Assembly: GCA_018812715.1 (NCBI GenBank)
Contig: JAHJCT010000031.1
Coordinates: forward strand, 1-38,327
Source of the DNA: Microcaldota archaeon
Lineage (GTDB): Archaea > Micrarchaeota > Micrarchaeia > Anstonellales > Bilamarchaeaceae
Length of the DNA: 38,327 nt
Reading direction: 5' to 3'
Part shown: positions 1 to 8,085 of the stretch, piece after piece
Numbering within the stretch: the first letter of the stretch is position 1
Layout: each line of letters begins with the position of its first letter
Program-made: the position numbers and the translations under genes
Notes under the pieces: model-generated
Told to the model about the DNA's origin: nothing
Database searches by the model: none
The model's input: only the letters and a program-made list of their open reading frames with translations

Positions 1-4
1 AATA

Positions 5-343
5 TTATTTCCTTTTCTTTTTTTTCACTGTTTTTTTCTTCGTTGTTTTCTTCTTAGTGGTTTTTTTCTTAGCTACTTTTTTTGCTGGTTTTTTCTTTTT
101 AGATTTCTTTCCCGGGTTATCAAAAGGTATTGCTGGCTCTTCTTTTATTGCAGCAGCTTTGGATCTTAATATGGTTTCATGGAATTTCTGATCAAGTTCC
201 ATGGCTATTCGTTCATAATCATCAGCAGTTACCATAATCGTTGATCTATTTCCGCATCTGCTGCAAATGAAATAGCCTTGCATACGATCGATTGGACGTG
301 GCATTTTCCCACAACCGGAGCATATTTCGATTGTGTCTTCCAT
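5..343 (-). CDS. Zinc-ribbon protein with lysine-rich tail
   Basis: Predicted 112-residue protein of unknown role. The N-terminal half carries two CxxC-type knuckles (CSGCG near residue 8 and CSRCG near residue 27), a small zinc ribbon. The last ~40 residues are almost only Lys, Thr, Ala and Val in repeats of the KKKTTKKK kind, like histone H1-type tails, which suggests nucleic-acid contact. The reading frame stays open upstream to a TTG at 388, but I chose the ATG at 343 because the zinc ribbon starts just after it and an A/T-rich box (about 350-375) sits at promoter distance, consistent with a leaderless mRNA. The ribbon resembles the tiny protein encoded at 3110-3259 (same IC-x2-CGK ... 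FIC order). The function is inferred only from composition. Confidence 0.7.
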   Translation of the reverse strand: MEDTIEICSGCGKMPRPIDRMQGYFICSRCGNRSTIMVTADDYERIAMELDQKFHETILRSKAAAIKEEPAIPFDNPGKKSKKKKPAKKVAKKKTTKKKTTKKKTVKKKKRK

Positions 344-436
344 GAGGGGTTTTCTCCCATATAATATAAAAATATAACTAATAGACAAGTGCCGTAAAAA
401 TAAAGGAATTCTAAAAGATAATAAGAAATTCTAAAA

Positions 437-2395
437 CTATCTTACACCAAGAAACTCTCTTTGAAGTATTTCGCCATTTTCTATTCCAACAGTTTGATGC
501 AACAATCTTCCCTCAGATGTTATGTAAGTACCCATATATCCATCCGGACCAAAGAATTGTGATTGAAATGTCGGAGCCTGTCTATTCTGTCCATAGAATC
601 TGATTACTTCATCTAAACGATCTGGATCAGTTACATAAAGATTACCATAATCAAAGAGCATTGTTCTATCAGTCATTTGTGAAATCGCTACAACATGAGG
701 GCCATTTGGAGTATTGACACTTGCAACAATTGTATCAATTTCATTACCTCTCAGAAATTCAGCTACAAGCCAATGAATTCCTGCACACACTGCAATACCA
801 TTTTGCAAATGTTCTGGCATCTGTTCAGTTGGATCATGGTTCTCATACCAATCAATATACTCTTGCATATAAGCAAAAATAGTTTCATTTGTTGCTGAAG
901 CAATTCTTACGACTTCAGAATCAAAGAATTGGGTATTGTTCAAAGCATCTGCAGCATTGTTAGCATAGGCTACTTGTTGTAAAGAAGCACCAAGAAATCG
1001 TGCTGTTAATATGACATCTTCTTCTGACGCACCGTTATATGATCTAGTGAATTCTTCAAAGTTGTGAGAACTCATAATGCGTTGTTTTGCCTCGTTAATA
1101 CGTTCATCTACAACTGGATTTCCTGAACGACCAAAACCATATGGTCCCATGTCTTCGTCAGATGGAAAATCAGTTTCAGCAAATCTTATTCCGCCATTCT
1201 GGAGATGTTCATATCTGGAAGTATTTGTCGAATTAATACTAGATCCACCAAAAACAACCGTAGCACCAACCATAGCTAAAGGATCAATACGACCACCAAG
1301 TTCTTCTGACCAGTGTGTTATGCCAAGGGCAAGCCAAAGATCTGCTTCAACCGTATCACTGAAATCGACAGTCCATGTTCCACGTAATCCATATCTATTA
1401 TTAAGTCTGCCAATGTCAGCAAATCCTCTTAAGGTGTAATCAAAGAAACGTACCTGAAGTCCGGCTTCAACACTTTGAAATTGAAGATCATAATATCCAA
1501 TATATGCAGTTTCCATTGGATTTGAAGCTGCAGCATAGAAAGTAGTCATTCCATAAAGAAGGAAATCATAATTACTTGATGGGTATCCAGTTAATTGTAA
1601 TGAAAGACCAGTGGTGAGATTGAAGTATATATCATCCCATGCAGGATATGAAATTGCACCACCGCCAACTGCACCAATTCTTATTCTGAGTGTTCTGTTT
1701 TCATCTGATGAATCTAAACGTATTGGATAAGAAAAACCAACGCCAGCAGAATGCGAAGTATAGAGATAGGAAGGCATATTTGCTAAACCTGCGACACTTC
1801 CATAATAAGCAAGTTTAAATCTCCATAAATTAAGTTCTGGTCTTATGAAAAATCTTGCAAAAGGCGCTGCTTGCTCTCCAAACCATATGTTGCCTGCATC
1901 AAATCTAAAGAGATCAGTATATCGTACAGAACCAAAAACACCAGTTCCAGCTTCATTGCCCAGAATATTTCCTCCAAGATCCCAGAGGTTATTAAGGCTG
2001 ATGCCCCTTCTTCTTCCTCCAATATCTACGGTATTTGGATAGAGTGACAAACCCGGGTCTTCAAATTCACTGCGTGATTGGGAATGTGGTTCAACACCTA
2101 AATTATGGTAAAATACTCTTTCGTCTTGTTGAACTTGAGGTTCTTCTTGAGGCGTTTCTTCAACATCAATAGTTTCTTCTTCTGCTTCAGCACTTAGCTC
2201 AAAATCTTCATCTAATTGTATTTGTCTTGGGGCATCATCAGTTGGTTCTGCATCTTCAGCATGAGCAATATTTTCCGCTATTGGAGAGAAACAAAATGTC
2301 GCTGCAACTGCTGCAGCAAGGCGTTTAAATCGTGATTGTTCTGAAGGTTTTTCATCATGAGGATTCTGACGTGTTTTGTTAAAACTAAGTTCCAT
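437..2395 (-). CDS. Exported beta-barrel-like protein with transglutaminase-like C-terminal domain
   Basis: About 652 residues from the ATG at 2395; a GGTGGG site lies just upstream, and an in-frame ATG at 2407 is the alternative start. Visible order: a basic N-terminus, a hydrophobic stretch ending in an AHA-type signal cleavage site (near residue 46), an acidic Glu/Pro/Gln linker (to ~95), then residues ~120-395. That middle region is made of alternating polar/aromatic segments (e.g. GVFGSVRYTDLFRF, RTLRIRIGAVGGGAI, AMVGATVVFGG), the pattern of transmembrane or surface beta strands. The C-terminal part (~430-652) has Cys537 at the start of a helix (VCAGIHWLVAEFL), His567 in GPHVV and Asp582 in LFDYGN. 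This is the Cys-His-Asp order of the transglutaminase/papain-like fold. The function is not known: surface anchoring or cross-linking is possible. The barrel and the triad are both inferred from pattern. Confidence 0.6.
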   Translation of the reverse strand: MELSFNKTRQNPHDEKPSEQSRFKRLAAAVAATFCFSPIAENIAHAEDAEPTDDAPRQIQLDEDFELSAEAEEETIDVEETPQEEPQVQQDERVFYHNLGVEPHSQSRSEFEDPGLSLYPNTVDIGGRRRGISLNNLWDLGGNILGNEAGTGVFGSVRYTDLFRFDAGNIWFGEQAAPFARFFIRPELNLWRFKLAYYGSVAGLANMPSYLYTSHSAGVGFSYPIRLDSSDENRTLRIRIGAVGGGAISYPAWDDIYFNLTTGLSLQLTGYPSSNYDFLLYGMTTFYAAASNPMETAYIGYYDLQFQSVEAGLQVRFFDYTLRGFADIGRLNNRYGLRGTWTVDFSDTVEADLWLALGITHWSEELGGRIDPLAMVGATVVFGGSSINSTNTSRYEHLQNGGIRFAETDFPSDEDMGPYGFGRSGNPVVDERINEAKQRIMSSHNFEEFTRSYNGASEEDVILTARFLGASLQQVAYANNAADALNNTQFFDSEVVRIASATNETIFAYMQEYIDWYENHDPTEQMPEHLQNGIAVCAGIHWLVAEFLRGNEIDTIVASVNTPNGPHVVAISQMTDRTMLFDYGNLYVTDPDRLDEVIRFYGQNRQAPTFQSQFFGPDGYMGTYITSEGRLLHQTVGIENGEILQREFLGVR

Positions 2396-2453
2396 AAAAC
2401 CCACCATTGAGACTAATAAGTGCAATGTTATTTAAAGTTACAGTTAGTTGCTA

Positions 2454-3083
2454 TTAACGCTTTTTTATTTTTTTATTTATGTTGTATCCAAATTCTAAAA
2501 GATCCTTAAGAAAATGAGCCATATCTTCAAGTTTATCAGCTGGAGCTGGTTCACTTGCAATAAAGTCAAGTGTAACACTAATCTTAAGAAGCCCATTAGA
2601 ATTACTCATATGGCTTATAGCATATTTTTTATTGAAAAGAGTGATATCCTGTTTTAATTTATCGAGGGATTTTCTATTGCCTTTTACCTGAAATTCTCCG
2701 AGCCATTTTCCATTTCTATTAAGTTCAAAAGAAGTATTTTTGTTGTTTTTCAGTTCTATTGTATAATTCACTGGAATATAATTTTTTTGTGTGGCGCCTA
2801 CAGAAGATGAATAACGAATTTCCTGCCCTTTGTAATCAAATAGAATTGCACCAAAAGAAAAGAAATCTGTTTCCCATGAGCGCAAGCCTCTGATGTTTTT
2901 TATCGAATTTTTAAAGTCTAAAAATTTATTACGATTGTTCAGTAAAACAAAAACGAGAACAGCTCCTGCTAAGAGAAGAGTAGCATAATTGTAGACAGTA
3001 TTATAAATTACAGTTATTGGAACAATTGCAAGGAAAATAAGCAACAATACTGCATCAGTTATAAAGTATGGATAGCGTCTCAT
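2454..3083 (-). CDS. Membrane-anchored protein of unknown function
   Basis: 209 residues. Two hydrophobic segments near the N-terminus (about residues 9-25 and 31-47) are followed by a short basic turn and a soluble domain of ~150 residues rich in beta-type sequence and Lys/Asn, ending in a basic tail (NKKIKKR). This is an N-terminal helical hairpin holding a C-terminal domain at the membrane, probably cytoplasmic. I do not recognise the family. It lies on the same strand as, and 26 bp after, the small zinc-ribbon gene, so it may be the last gene of a unit beginning with the aminotransferase at 4555. Confidence 0.65.
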   Translation of the reverse strand: MRRYPYFITDAVLLLIFLAIVPITVIYNTVYNYATLLLAGAVLVFVLLNNRNKFLDFKNSIKNIRGLRSWETDFFSFGAILFDYKGQEIRYSSSVGATQKNYIPVNYTIELKNNKNTSFELNRNGKWLGEFQVKGNRKSLDKLKQDITLFNKKYAISHMSNSNGLLKISVTLDFIASEPAPADKLEDMAHFLKDLLEFGYNINKKIKKR

Positions 3084-3109
3084 TCAAGAGGATAAGAAAG
3101 AGAATATCT

Positions 3110-3259
3110 TTATTCTTTTGCTGTGCCAGATTCAATCATTTGTTTGAACATGGCATATGGTACAACTATGCAAACATTGCAACCACATTCACAAATAAAA
3201 TCATCTTTTGATTCTTTTGCAATCTTGCCACAGTTAGCACATATTTCAACTTTTTTCAG
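3110..3259 (-). CDS. 49-residue zinc-ribbon protein, apparent CTG start
   Basis: The frame reads MKKVEICANCGK..., then a Cys cluster CECGCNVC and a short helix to the stop at 3110. It has six cysteines: one CxxC at 7/10 and 23/25/27/30 later. In this frame there is no ATG, GTG or TTG between the upstream stop (the stop codon of the aminotransferase) and the zinc ribbon. The only plausible start is CTG at 3259, four bases after a GGTGA ribosome-binding site (3264-3268). The same GGTGA-N4-start spacing is used at 5928 and 19733. The gene starts 9 bp past the end of the aminotransferase frame, so it is probably co-transcribed. It resembles the zinc ribbon at 5-343. The function is unknown: a metal-binding or RNA-binding accessory is possible. 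Confidence 0.6.
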   Translation of the reverse strand: MKKVEICANCGKIAKESKDDFICECGCNVCIVVPYAMFKQMIESGTAKE

Positions 3260-3268
3260 AAAGTCACC

Positions 3269-4555
3269 TTATGCATGACTTCTTCCACAATGGAGAAAGT
3301 CATATATTTTTCCTCTATGTTTGAATTTTTTCACGCTACATGTTTTCACTGCTTTTTCTATTATTGTAATCGCTGTATCAATATCCTTTTCTTCAACAAT
3401 ATAAGGCGGTATTACCCTTATTCCTTTTATGCCACAGCCAAGAAGAATTAATCCATTTTGAACGCATTCGAGCAATACATTATCTCTGATCTCTTGACTA
3501 GGTAAATCAAAAGCAAGCATAAGACCAATGCCTCTTTGGTTGGAAATTCCGGCAACATCATTAAGTGCTTTTAAACAGTATTGGCCTATTCTTTCATTTC
3601 TTTGAAGAATTTTTTGTTTTTTGATTAGTTCTATTGTTTTTAGCCCCATGGCAAGATCCAATATATGGCCGCCACCCCAGGTACTTGAAATGGCTCCGGC
3701 TTCATTGGGGAAAAGAGAATGATTTGCAACAACTGCTCCAACTTGAAGTGCTTTTCCAGAGGTGAAAACTTCAGGAACTATATTGTAATGTTGAAATGCC
3801 CACCATTTACCTGTTCTCCCTATGCCAGCTTGAATTTCGTCAGAAATGTATGGGATGCCGTTTTTCTTGGTAATTTTTCTCAAATCTTCTACCATTTTTT
3901 TTGGTGCTGGTGTATATCCGCCTTCACCTTGCACATGTTCTAAAATTACAAATCCAATTTCATCAGGATATACTTCTGTAGCCAATATAGTTTCTAGATG
4001 TTCTGCTGCAGATTCGTCGTAAGGCAGCCTTAACATTGGAAGTCTCATGTAACCTTTTTTATGTACCTTATTGGAATTTGTTAATGACAATGCACCTAAT
4101 GTTCTGCCGTGAAAAGCCCGTTCCATTGATATGCCAACCTTGGTTTTAGGTCTTGAACGCATGCAAATCTTGATTGCATTTTCTACCGCTTCAGCACCAG
4201 AATTTATGAGGAATGCATTATCTAGATTTCTTGGGGTAATACTTGTTAACTCTTCAATCATTTTCAAATGTTCTTCCACTGCAAAATCCTGCCCCGCAAA
4301 TTTTATCGGGGTTCGTTTTCCATATGCTTTTAGAACTTCAAGCAATTCAGGATGGTTATAACCAAAAGGATTAGAGGCAATTTGACTTCCAAAATCAAGG
4401 AAAACATTGCCATCTATGTCCTCGCAATATGCTCCTTTTCCTTTGGAAGAAAGTACAAATGGATAAGTAACTCCCCATCCTCCATTTTTTGCTTTTAATT
4501 TAGTAAGAATTCGTAAAGATTTGGGACCAGGAATCTTCGTCTTAAGATTAATCAT
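3269..4555 (-). CDS. Class III PLP-dependent aminotransferase (GabT/ArgD/lysine aminotransferase group)
   Basis: 428 residues from the ATG at 4555. It transfers an amino group, probably from an omega-amino or basic amino acid, to a 2-oxo acid using PLP. Visible signatures are NSGAEAVENAIK (PLP phosphate binding), GISMERAFHGRTLG, the ISDEIQAGIGRTG segment (Asp contacting the PLP ring nitrogen) and TSGKALQVGAVV with the Schiff-base Lys. Length is normal for the family. Substrate (4-aminobutyrate, ornithine or lysine) cannot be set from sequence. The frame is open to 4645, but that would overlap the divergent gene. A TATA box at 4578-4585 is ~26 bp before the ATG at 4555, so a leaderless mRNA from 4555 is preferred. 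Confidence 0.85.
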   Translation of the reverse strand: MINLKTKIPGPKSLRILTKLKAKNGGWGVTYPFVLSSKGKGAYCEDIDGNVFLDFGSQIASNPFGYNHPELLEVLKAYGKRTPIKFAGQDFAVEEHLKMIEELTSITPRNLDNAFLINSGAEAVENAIKICMRSRPKTKVGISMERAFHGRTLGALSLTNSNKVHKKGYMRLPMLRLPYDESAAEHLETILATEVYPDEIGFVILEHVQGEGGYTPAPKKMVEDLRKITKKNGIPYISDEIQAGIGRTGKWWAFQHYNIVPEVFTSGKALQVGAVVANHSLFPNEAGAISSTWGGGHILDLAMGLKTIELIKKQKILQRNERIGQYCLKALNDVAGISNQRGIGLMLAFDLPSQEIRDNVLLECVQNGLILLGCGIKGIRVIPPYIVEEKDIDTAITIIEKAVKTCSVKKFKHRGKIYDFLHCGRSHA

Positions 4556-4577
4556 GAACCTATAGCTAAGATTAGAT

Positions 4578-4585
4578 TTATATAA
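4578..4585. promoter_or_regulatory. Shared divergent TATA box (aminotransferase / flavin reductase-like gene)
   Basis: Perfect palindrome TTATATAA. Its centre is 26.5 bp from the minus-strand ATG at 4555 (leaderless) and 33 bp from the plus-strand ATG at 4615, which has a GGGGAGA ribosome-binding site. No other A/T box is seen between the two genes. Confidence 0.6.
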
Positions 4586-4614
4586 CCTAAGGCAGAGCAA
4601 TCTTAGGGGAGAAT

Positions 4615-5082
4615 ATGGAAAAAATGTATCATTTGCTTTATCCAATGAGAGTATGTTTGATTACCAGCAAACACGAGGAAAAAGAAAGTATAATGGCAGC
4701 TTCCTGGGTTTTTCCTTTATCTATGGATCCGCCATTATTTGGACTATCAGTAGCTGAAAAAAGGTATAGCTGTGATTTGATCAGAAAGGGGAAGGCATTT
4801 GGCATAAATATTCCTCATGCAGCGCTTGAAGAAGCAATGATTATATGCGGAACGAACAGCGGAAGAGATGTTGATAAATTTGAAAAAGCAAATCTTACAA
4901 GAGATGAAGGGAAGAAAATACCCCTGATACAAGAATGTCCAGTAAGCATTGAATGCGAACTTGTTGAGGAACATAAAACAGGGGATCACATACTTTTCGT
5001 AGGAAAAGCAATAGAAGTAAGGAAAAGATTTGAAGAAAAAGGGTTATATCAAGTGAGAGGCATGGAATTTACTTCACTCTAA
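4615..5082 (+). CDS. Flavin reductase-like (FMN-binding split-barrel) protein
   Basis: 155 residues. The start region MEKMYHLLYPMRVCLITS, then SIMAASWVFPLSMDPPLFGLSV, and the later FGINIPHAAL and GRDVDKFEKANLT segments match the flavin reductase/flavoredoxin family in order. The usual split-barrel motifs are P-x-P-V-x-L-V-T, the xASW..P.S..PP strand turn, and the S/GRD-x-D-KF loop. Such proteins bind FMN and pass electrons between NAD(P)H or ferredoxin and an acceptor. It is a single-domain archaeal-length member. It is transcribed divergently from the aminotransferase and its stop codon overlaps that of the HIT gene by 4 bp. Confidence 0.85.
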   Translation: MEKMYHLLYPMRVCLITSKHEEKESIMAASWVFPLSMDPPLFGLSVAEKRYSCDLIRKGKAFGINIPHAALEEAMIICGTNSGRDVDKFEKANLTRDEGKKIPLIQECPVSIECELVEEHKTGDHILFVGKAIEVRKRFEEKGLYQVRGMEFTSL

Positions 5083-5471
5083 AATGCATCTTTTATTCTT
5101 TCTGCAATTGCTGTCAATTCGTTGGGGTCAGCTTTCCCGGCTCTTTTTGCATCAAGTTCGCCCGGTCCATTTATTGGTATTAAATGAATATGGACATGGG
5201 GTACAAGAAAGCCTTCTACAACAACACCAATACGTTTTGCCCCAACAGCTCTTTTCAGAGGAACTGAAACTTCTTTAGCAGCTTTGAAAAGTTCATGGTA
5301 AACCCCATCATCTAGTTCGAACAAATAATCGACATGCTTTTTAGGTATGAGCAGTGTGTGGCCAGGATTAACTGGATTAATATCTAAAAATGCAAAGAAA
5401 TTTTCATTTTCCCATACTTTTGCTGAAGGAATTTCACCGTCTTTTATTTTACAGAATATGCAATTTGTCAT
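5079..5471 (-). CDS. HIT (histidine triad) family nucleotide hydrolase/transferase
   Basis: 130 residues. It starts CIFCKIKDGEIPSAKVWEN and contains the active-site motif HVHIHLIP (His-x-His-x-His). FAFLDINPVNPGHTLLIPKKH is also typical of HINT/HIT proteins, which hydrolyse AMP-linked substrates such as adenylated amino acids or dinucleoside polyphosphates. The paired Cys at the N-terminus (CIFC) fits the zinc-binding Cys seen in many HINT proteins. An A/T box (TTTTAAATA, about 5490-5499) lies ~25 bp before the ATG, so it is probably leaderless and transcribed on its own although it follows the m5C methyltransferase pair. Confidence 0.92.
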   Translation of the reverse strand: MTNCIFCKIKDGEIPSAKVWENENFFAFLDINPVNPGHTLLIPKKHVDYLFELDDGVYHELFKAAKEVSVPLKRAVGAKRIGVVVEGFLVPHVHIHLIPINGPGELDAKRAGKADPNELTAIAERIKDAF

Positions 5472-5502
5472 ATAAATATCACAAGTCAGAACTATTTAAA
5501 AC

Positions 5503-5928
5503 TTATAGAAATTTCAGCTGAAGCCTTTTTGCTTTAGGGAGCAAATTGGTAATTGTTTTTCCTTTCGCATGACCACAACCAAGAGGCGAACCTTGATAAG
5601 AAAGGATTACATAGCCATCAGTAAATTCTTTGGAATCAATAATTACATCCTCTCCATTTGCATACTTTATTGTATTCTCTTTATTGAGATTGATAATGTT
5701 TTTTGTTGCATATTTTCCGAATAATTGGATTAGATTGGTTGACGGTTTAATAGAATTGCCAATTCTGGCCGCTAAAAATCCAACTGAAACAGGCTCAGGG
5801 GATGAAATGGCACTTTTTGGCCCTAAGTACACCCTCCCTTTGCTTGCTCCGTAAAACTCAAAATCATCAAAGAGATTTGCAGGAATGCCAAAACGCTCTT
5901 GAAGATAGGTAAGAAATTCGGTTTTCAT
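5503..5928 (-). CDS. Probable RNA-binding (PUA-like) partner of the adjacent m5C methyltransferase
   Basis: 141 residues. The sequence is beta-rich with FYGASKGRVYLGP near the start, SVGFLAARI in the middle, and a C-terminal GYVILSYQGSPLGCGHAKGKTITNLLPKAKRL. This last segment looks like the PUA-type domain that follows the methyltransferase in NSUN/RsmF-type enzymes (strand, GxxLGxG, basic LLPKxxR ending). Its ATG overlaps the stop of the methyltransferase (ATGA, 5925-5928), and a GGTGA site sits four bases before the start, so the two are translationally coupled. I infer that it guides the methyltransferase to its RNA. The family assignment is moderate. Confidence 0.65.
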   Translation of the reverse strand: MKTEFLTYLQERFGIPANLFDDFEFYGASKGRVYLGPKSAISSPEPVSVGFLAARIGNSIKPSTNLIQLFGKYATKNIINLNKENTIKYANGEDVIIDSKEFTDGYVILSYQGSPLGCGHAKGKTITNLLPKAKRLQLKFL

Positions 5929-6833
5929 TTTTTCACCTTAGCAAGGAAAAAACCACCAGTGTTATTATGGTGTGGCCATATACGAATTGCATTTTTAACT
6001 TCTGAATTGAATTCGGTTCCCCTCCATTCGGCAACTGTTTGTGAGAGCTTCAAATGAGGAATTAATATTTTTTCTAATTTCGCAGGTCTGTTTTCAAGAA
6101 GATGATGCAAAACAGCTTCATTTTCTTCTGGGGCAAATGTACACGTTGAATAAACCATTGTTCCTCCTGGGGAAAGAAGATCAAATGCCTTGAGAATAAG
6201 TTGTTTTTGCATTCTTGCAAGATTATTGATATGTTTTTCAGACCACAATGAGGGAATTCCGAAATTTTTTCTGATAGTGCCTTCTGAAGAACATGGGGCG
6301 TCTAAGATTATTATTTCAAATTGATTTTTTGGAAAATTTCTTAGATCGCGATTGGTTATTACTACATTTGCTGCACCGGCCTTTTCTTGATTGAATTTCA
6401 ATGCCCTTATTCTATTATATGAAATATCATTTGCTACAATGAGGCCGCGATTTTGCATTATAGCGGCTAATTGAGTTGTTTTTGAACCAGGGGCTGCACA
6501 TGCATCAAGAACGAATCTGGCTTTTTCAAGTTCTTTTCGAATAACAACAGGGGGAAGCATGGAAACAAGTTCTTGAATGTATACTTCCCCAGTAAAATGT
6601 TCAAATGTAGCACCAACTTCTGGTTCGCTCGAAATAAATGCATCCTCATACCATTGGACTTGTTCTAATGAAATTCCATACTCAGAGAATCTTTCCTTAA
6701 TGTGCTCAGGGGTTGATTTCAAACGATTTACTCTGAAAGAACGCGGCTGGAGAGAATCAAGACAAGAGAAAAATGCTTCTGCATCATCTACAAGTTCACT
6801 GTAACGTTCCTTAAACAAATCAAACATAGGCAT
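5925..6833 (-). CDS. NOL1/NOP2/Sun family RNA (cytosine-5) methyltransferase
   Basis: 302 residues. It methylates C5 of cytosine in tRNA or rRNA using SAM. Visible family motifs in order: PRSFRVNRLKS near the N-terminus, VLDACAAPGSKTTQLA (SAM-binding motif I), IVANDIS (motif II), IILDAPCSSEGT with the release Cys (motif IV) and MVYSTCTFAPEENE with the nucleophile Cys (motif VI). The last segment NTGGFFLAKV is the usual C-terminal strand. Length is that of the catalytic core only; the RNA-binding domain seems to be supplied by the overlapping downstream gene. Start at 6833, with MFDLF two codons later as an alternative. Confidence 0.93.
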   Translation of the reverse strand: MPMFDLFKERYSELVDDAEAFFSCLDSLQPRSFRVNRLKSTPEHIKERFSEYGISLEQVQWYEDAFISSEPEVGATFEHFTGEVYIQELVSMLPPVVIRKELEKARFVLDACAAPGSKTTQLAAIMQNRGLIVANDISYNRIRALKFNQEKAGAANVVITNRDLRNFPKNQFEIIILDAPCSSEGTIRKNFGIPSLWSEKHINNLARMQKQLILKAFDLLSPGGTMVYSTCTFAPEENEAVLHHLLENRPAKLEKILIPHLKLSQTVAEWRGTEFNSEVKNAIRIWPHHNNTGGFFLAKVKK

Positions 6834-7313
6834 TCATCTTACATGTAGTTTTTCTATCATATGTCTGAAGATAGATTCGTATTTTTCTTTTTGTTTTTCA
6901 GGAGCAGTCCACGACAAAGATATGACAAGTGTTCCTGTAAAAAATATCAATCCGCCGCCAAAATAATTTTTTCCTGCAGATTCATACAGATATTCCCGTT
7001 CATATGCCGGCATATTCCGAAAGGATCTCTTTTTCACTGATGCATGTATCCCTGATGTTGGAGAATCTATTTCTTCTTTAGCATATGCATCAAAATTGAA
7101 ATCAGAAGCAAGTGATGCATCTACTGACACTACAAATCTAGCATCTTTTGATTCAAACGAAATAAGGTATTTGCCATCTACAACTGCTATATCTTCATCA
7201 TATTTCCAAGTTTTGTGATGGAATATTTCAAAATTTCCCAAAGGATCTACAAACCGTGAGAATATAATTTTTTCATCTCTTGAAAAAAGATTGAATATGT
7301 CAATTTTCAGCAA
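6834..7313 (-). CDS. Small PsbP/DcrB-like protein of unknown role
   Basis: About 159 residues if it begins at the TTG at 7313, which follows a GAGGTG site by 7 bases and overlaps the end of the upstream methyltransferase gene. The open frame extends to 7409, and a start at the ATG at 7340 is also possible. The body (FVDPLGNFEIFHHKTWKYD..., then ISFESKDARFVVSVDASL, YEREYLYE and GTLVISLSWTAPEKQ) has the strand order of the PsbP/DcrB (DUF1795-type) fold, in which a small surface or lipoprotein domain opens with an aromatic 'W-x-Y' strand. There is no convincing signal peptide from the preferred start. The assignment is tentative. Confidence 0.55.
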   Translation of the reverse strand: MLKIDIFNLFSRDEKIIFSRFVDPLGNFEIFHHKTWKYDEDIAVVDGKYLISFESKDARFVVSVDASLASDFNFDAYAKEEIDSPTSGIHASVKKRSFRNMPAYEREYLYESAGKNYFGGGLIFFTGTLVISLSWTAPEKQKEKYESIFRHMIEKLHVR

Positions 7314-8034
7314 TCCAAAGCACCTCTTTGCAATTACCATTAAAGGGATAGTAGTCAAAACCACAATAAGAACGGATATTTTTGTAACCACATTCTTTGA
7401 GTAGTTCACCTATTTCCTTTATTGGGGTAAGATAAATGTCCATATTATAGATAAATTCATTATGTTGTAGTTTTAATACGACTTTGTAATGTGCTAATCT
7501 TTTACTAGGTTCATAATGAAGATGCCAATCCACATGATATTTAAGTCCATCGGCAGAAACCAGATCCTCTGCTTCAAAACAATGAAATTCATTCGTCATT
7601 TCTAAATCTTCTTTTGAAGGGTTGTATATGTGAAGAATCAAACGTCCGCCCTCTTCAAGGTGCTTTTTGAAATTCAGAAGCGCTTTTTTCCGCTCATCAT
7701 GGGTTTCTAAGTGTAAAAAACTGCGGTAAGGTAGAATTATGAGCTTGAATTTTTTATCGAAACTGAAATCAAGCATATTCGCCTGGAGTATCTTTGCATC
7801 TAAATTTTTGGCCTTTGCTTTTTGTTTGAGTACATCAAGCATTTTTTGAGAAAAATCTAAACCATAGGCATCTATACCGACTTCAAGAAGCTTTAGAAGT
7901 ATCCTTCCTGTACCACAAGCTACTTCAAGAACACTGCCTCTAGCATTTTTTGCCTCTCGAAGGTAAAATTCCAAATCAGTTTGATCTCCATAGATAAGAT
8001 CGTAATATTCTGACATTTCATCGTAGACTTTCAT
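7300..8034 (-). CDS. Class I SAM-dependent methyltransferase
   Basis: 244 residues. The N-terminus MKVYDEMSEYYDLIYG and the SAM-binding motif VLEVACGTGRILLKLLEVG, followed by AYGLDFSQKMLDVLKQKA, are typical of the class I Rossmann methyltransferases near UbiE and the small-molecule group. The later LIILPYRSFLHL and GGRLILHIYNPS are motifs IV and VI. The substrate is unknown. Probably leaderless: an A/T box at 8054-8065 is centred 25.5 bp before the ATG and is shared with the divergent polymerase gene. Confidence 0.87.
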   Translation of the reverse strand: MKVYDEMSEYYDLIYGDQTDLEFYLREAKNARGSVLEVACGTGRILLKLLEVGIDAYGLDFSQKMLDVLKQKAKAKNLDAKILQANMLDFSFDKKFKLIILPYRSFLHLETHDERKKALLNFKKHLEEGGRLILHIYNPSKEDLEMTNEFHCFEAEDLVSADGLKYHVDWHLHYEPSKRLAHYKVVLKLQHNEFIYNMDIYLTPIKEIGELLKECGYKNIRSYCGFDYYPFNGNCKEVLWIAEN

Positions 8035-8053
8035 ACATAGAAGGAGAACGAAA

Positions 8054-8065
8054 CTAAATAAATAG
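8054..8065. promoter_or_regulatory. Shared divergent TATA box (methyltransferase / DNA polymerase IV)
   Basis: CTAAATAAATAG, flanked by AAA and TTT so that the ends form an AAACTA/TAGTTT palindrome. The centre is 25.5 bp from the minus-strand ATG (8034) and 26.5 bp from the plus-strand GTG (8086). Both genes can therefore be leaderless from a single box. Confidence 0.65.
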
Positions 8066-8085
8066 TTTTCAGGTGAGTTTTATTT

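Noticed and set aside
6834-7409. 191-residue version of the PsbP-like protein starting at 7409
   Set aside because: The first 30 residues overlap the methyltransferase coding region by over 100 bp; a GAGGTG-supported TTG at 7313 is more likely.
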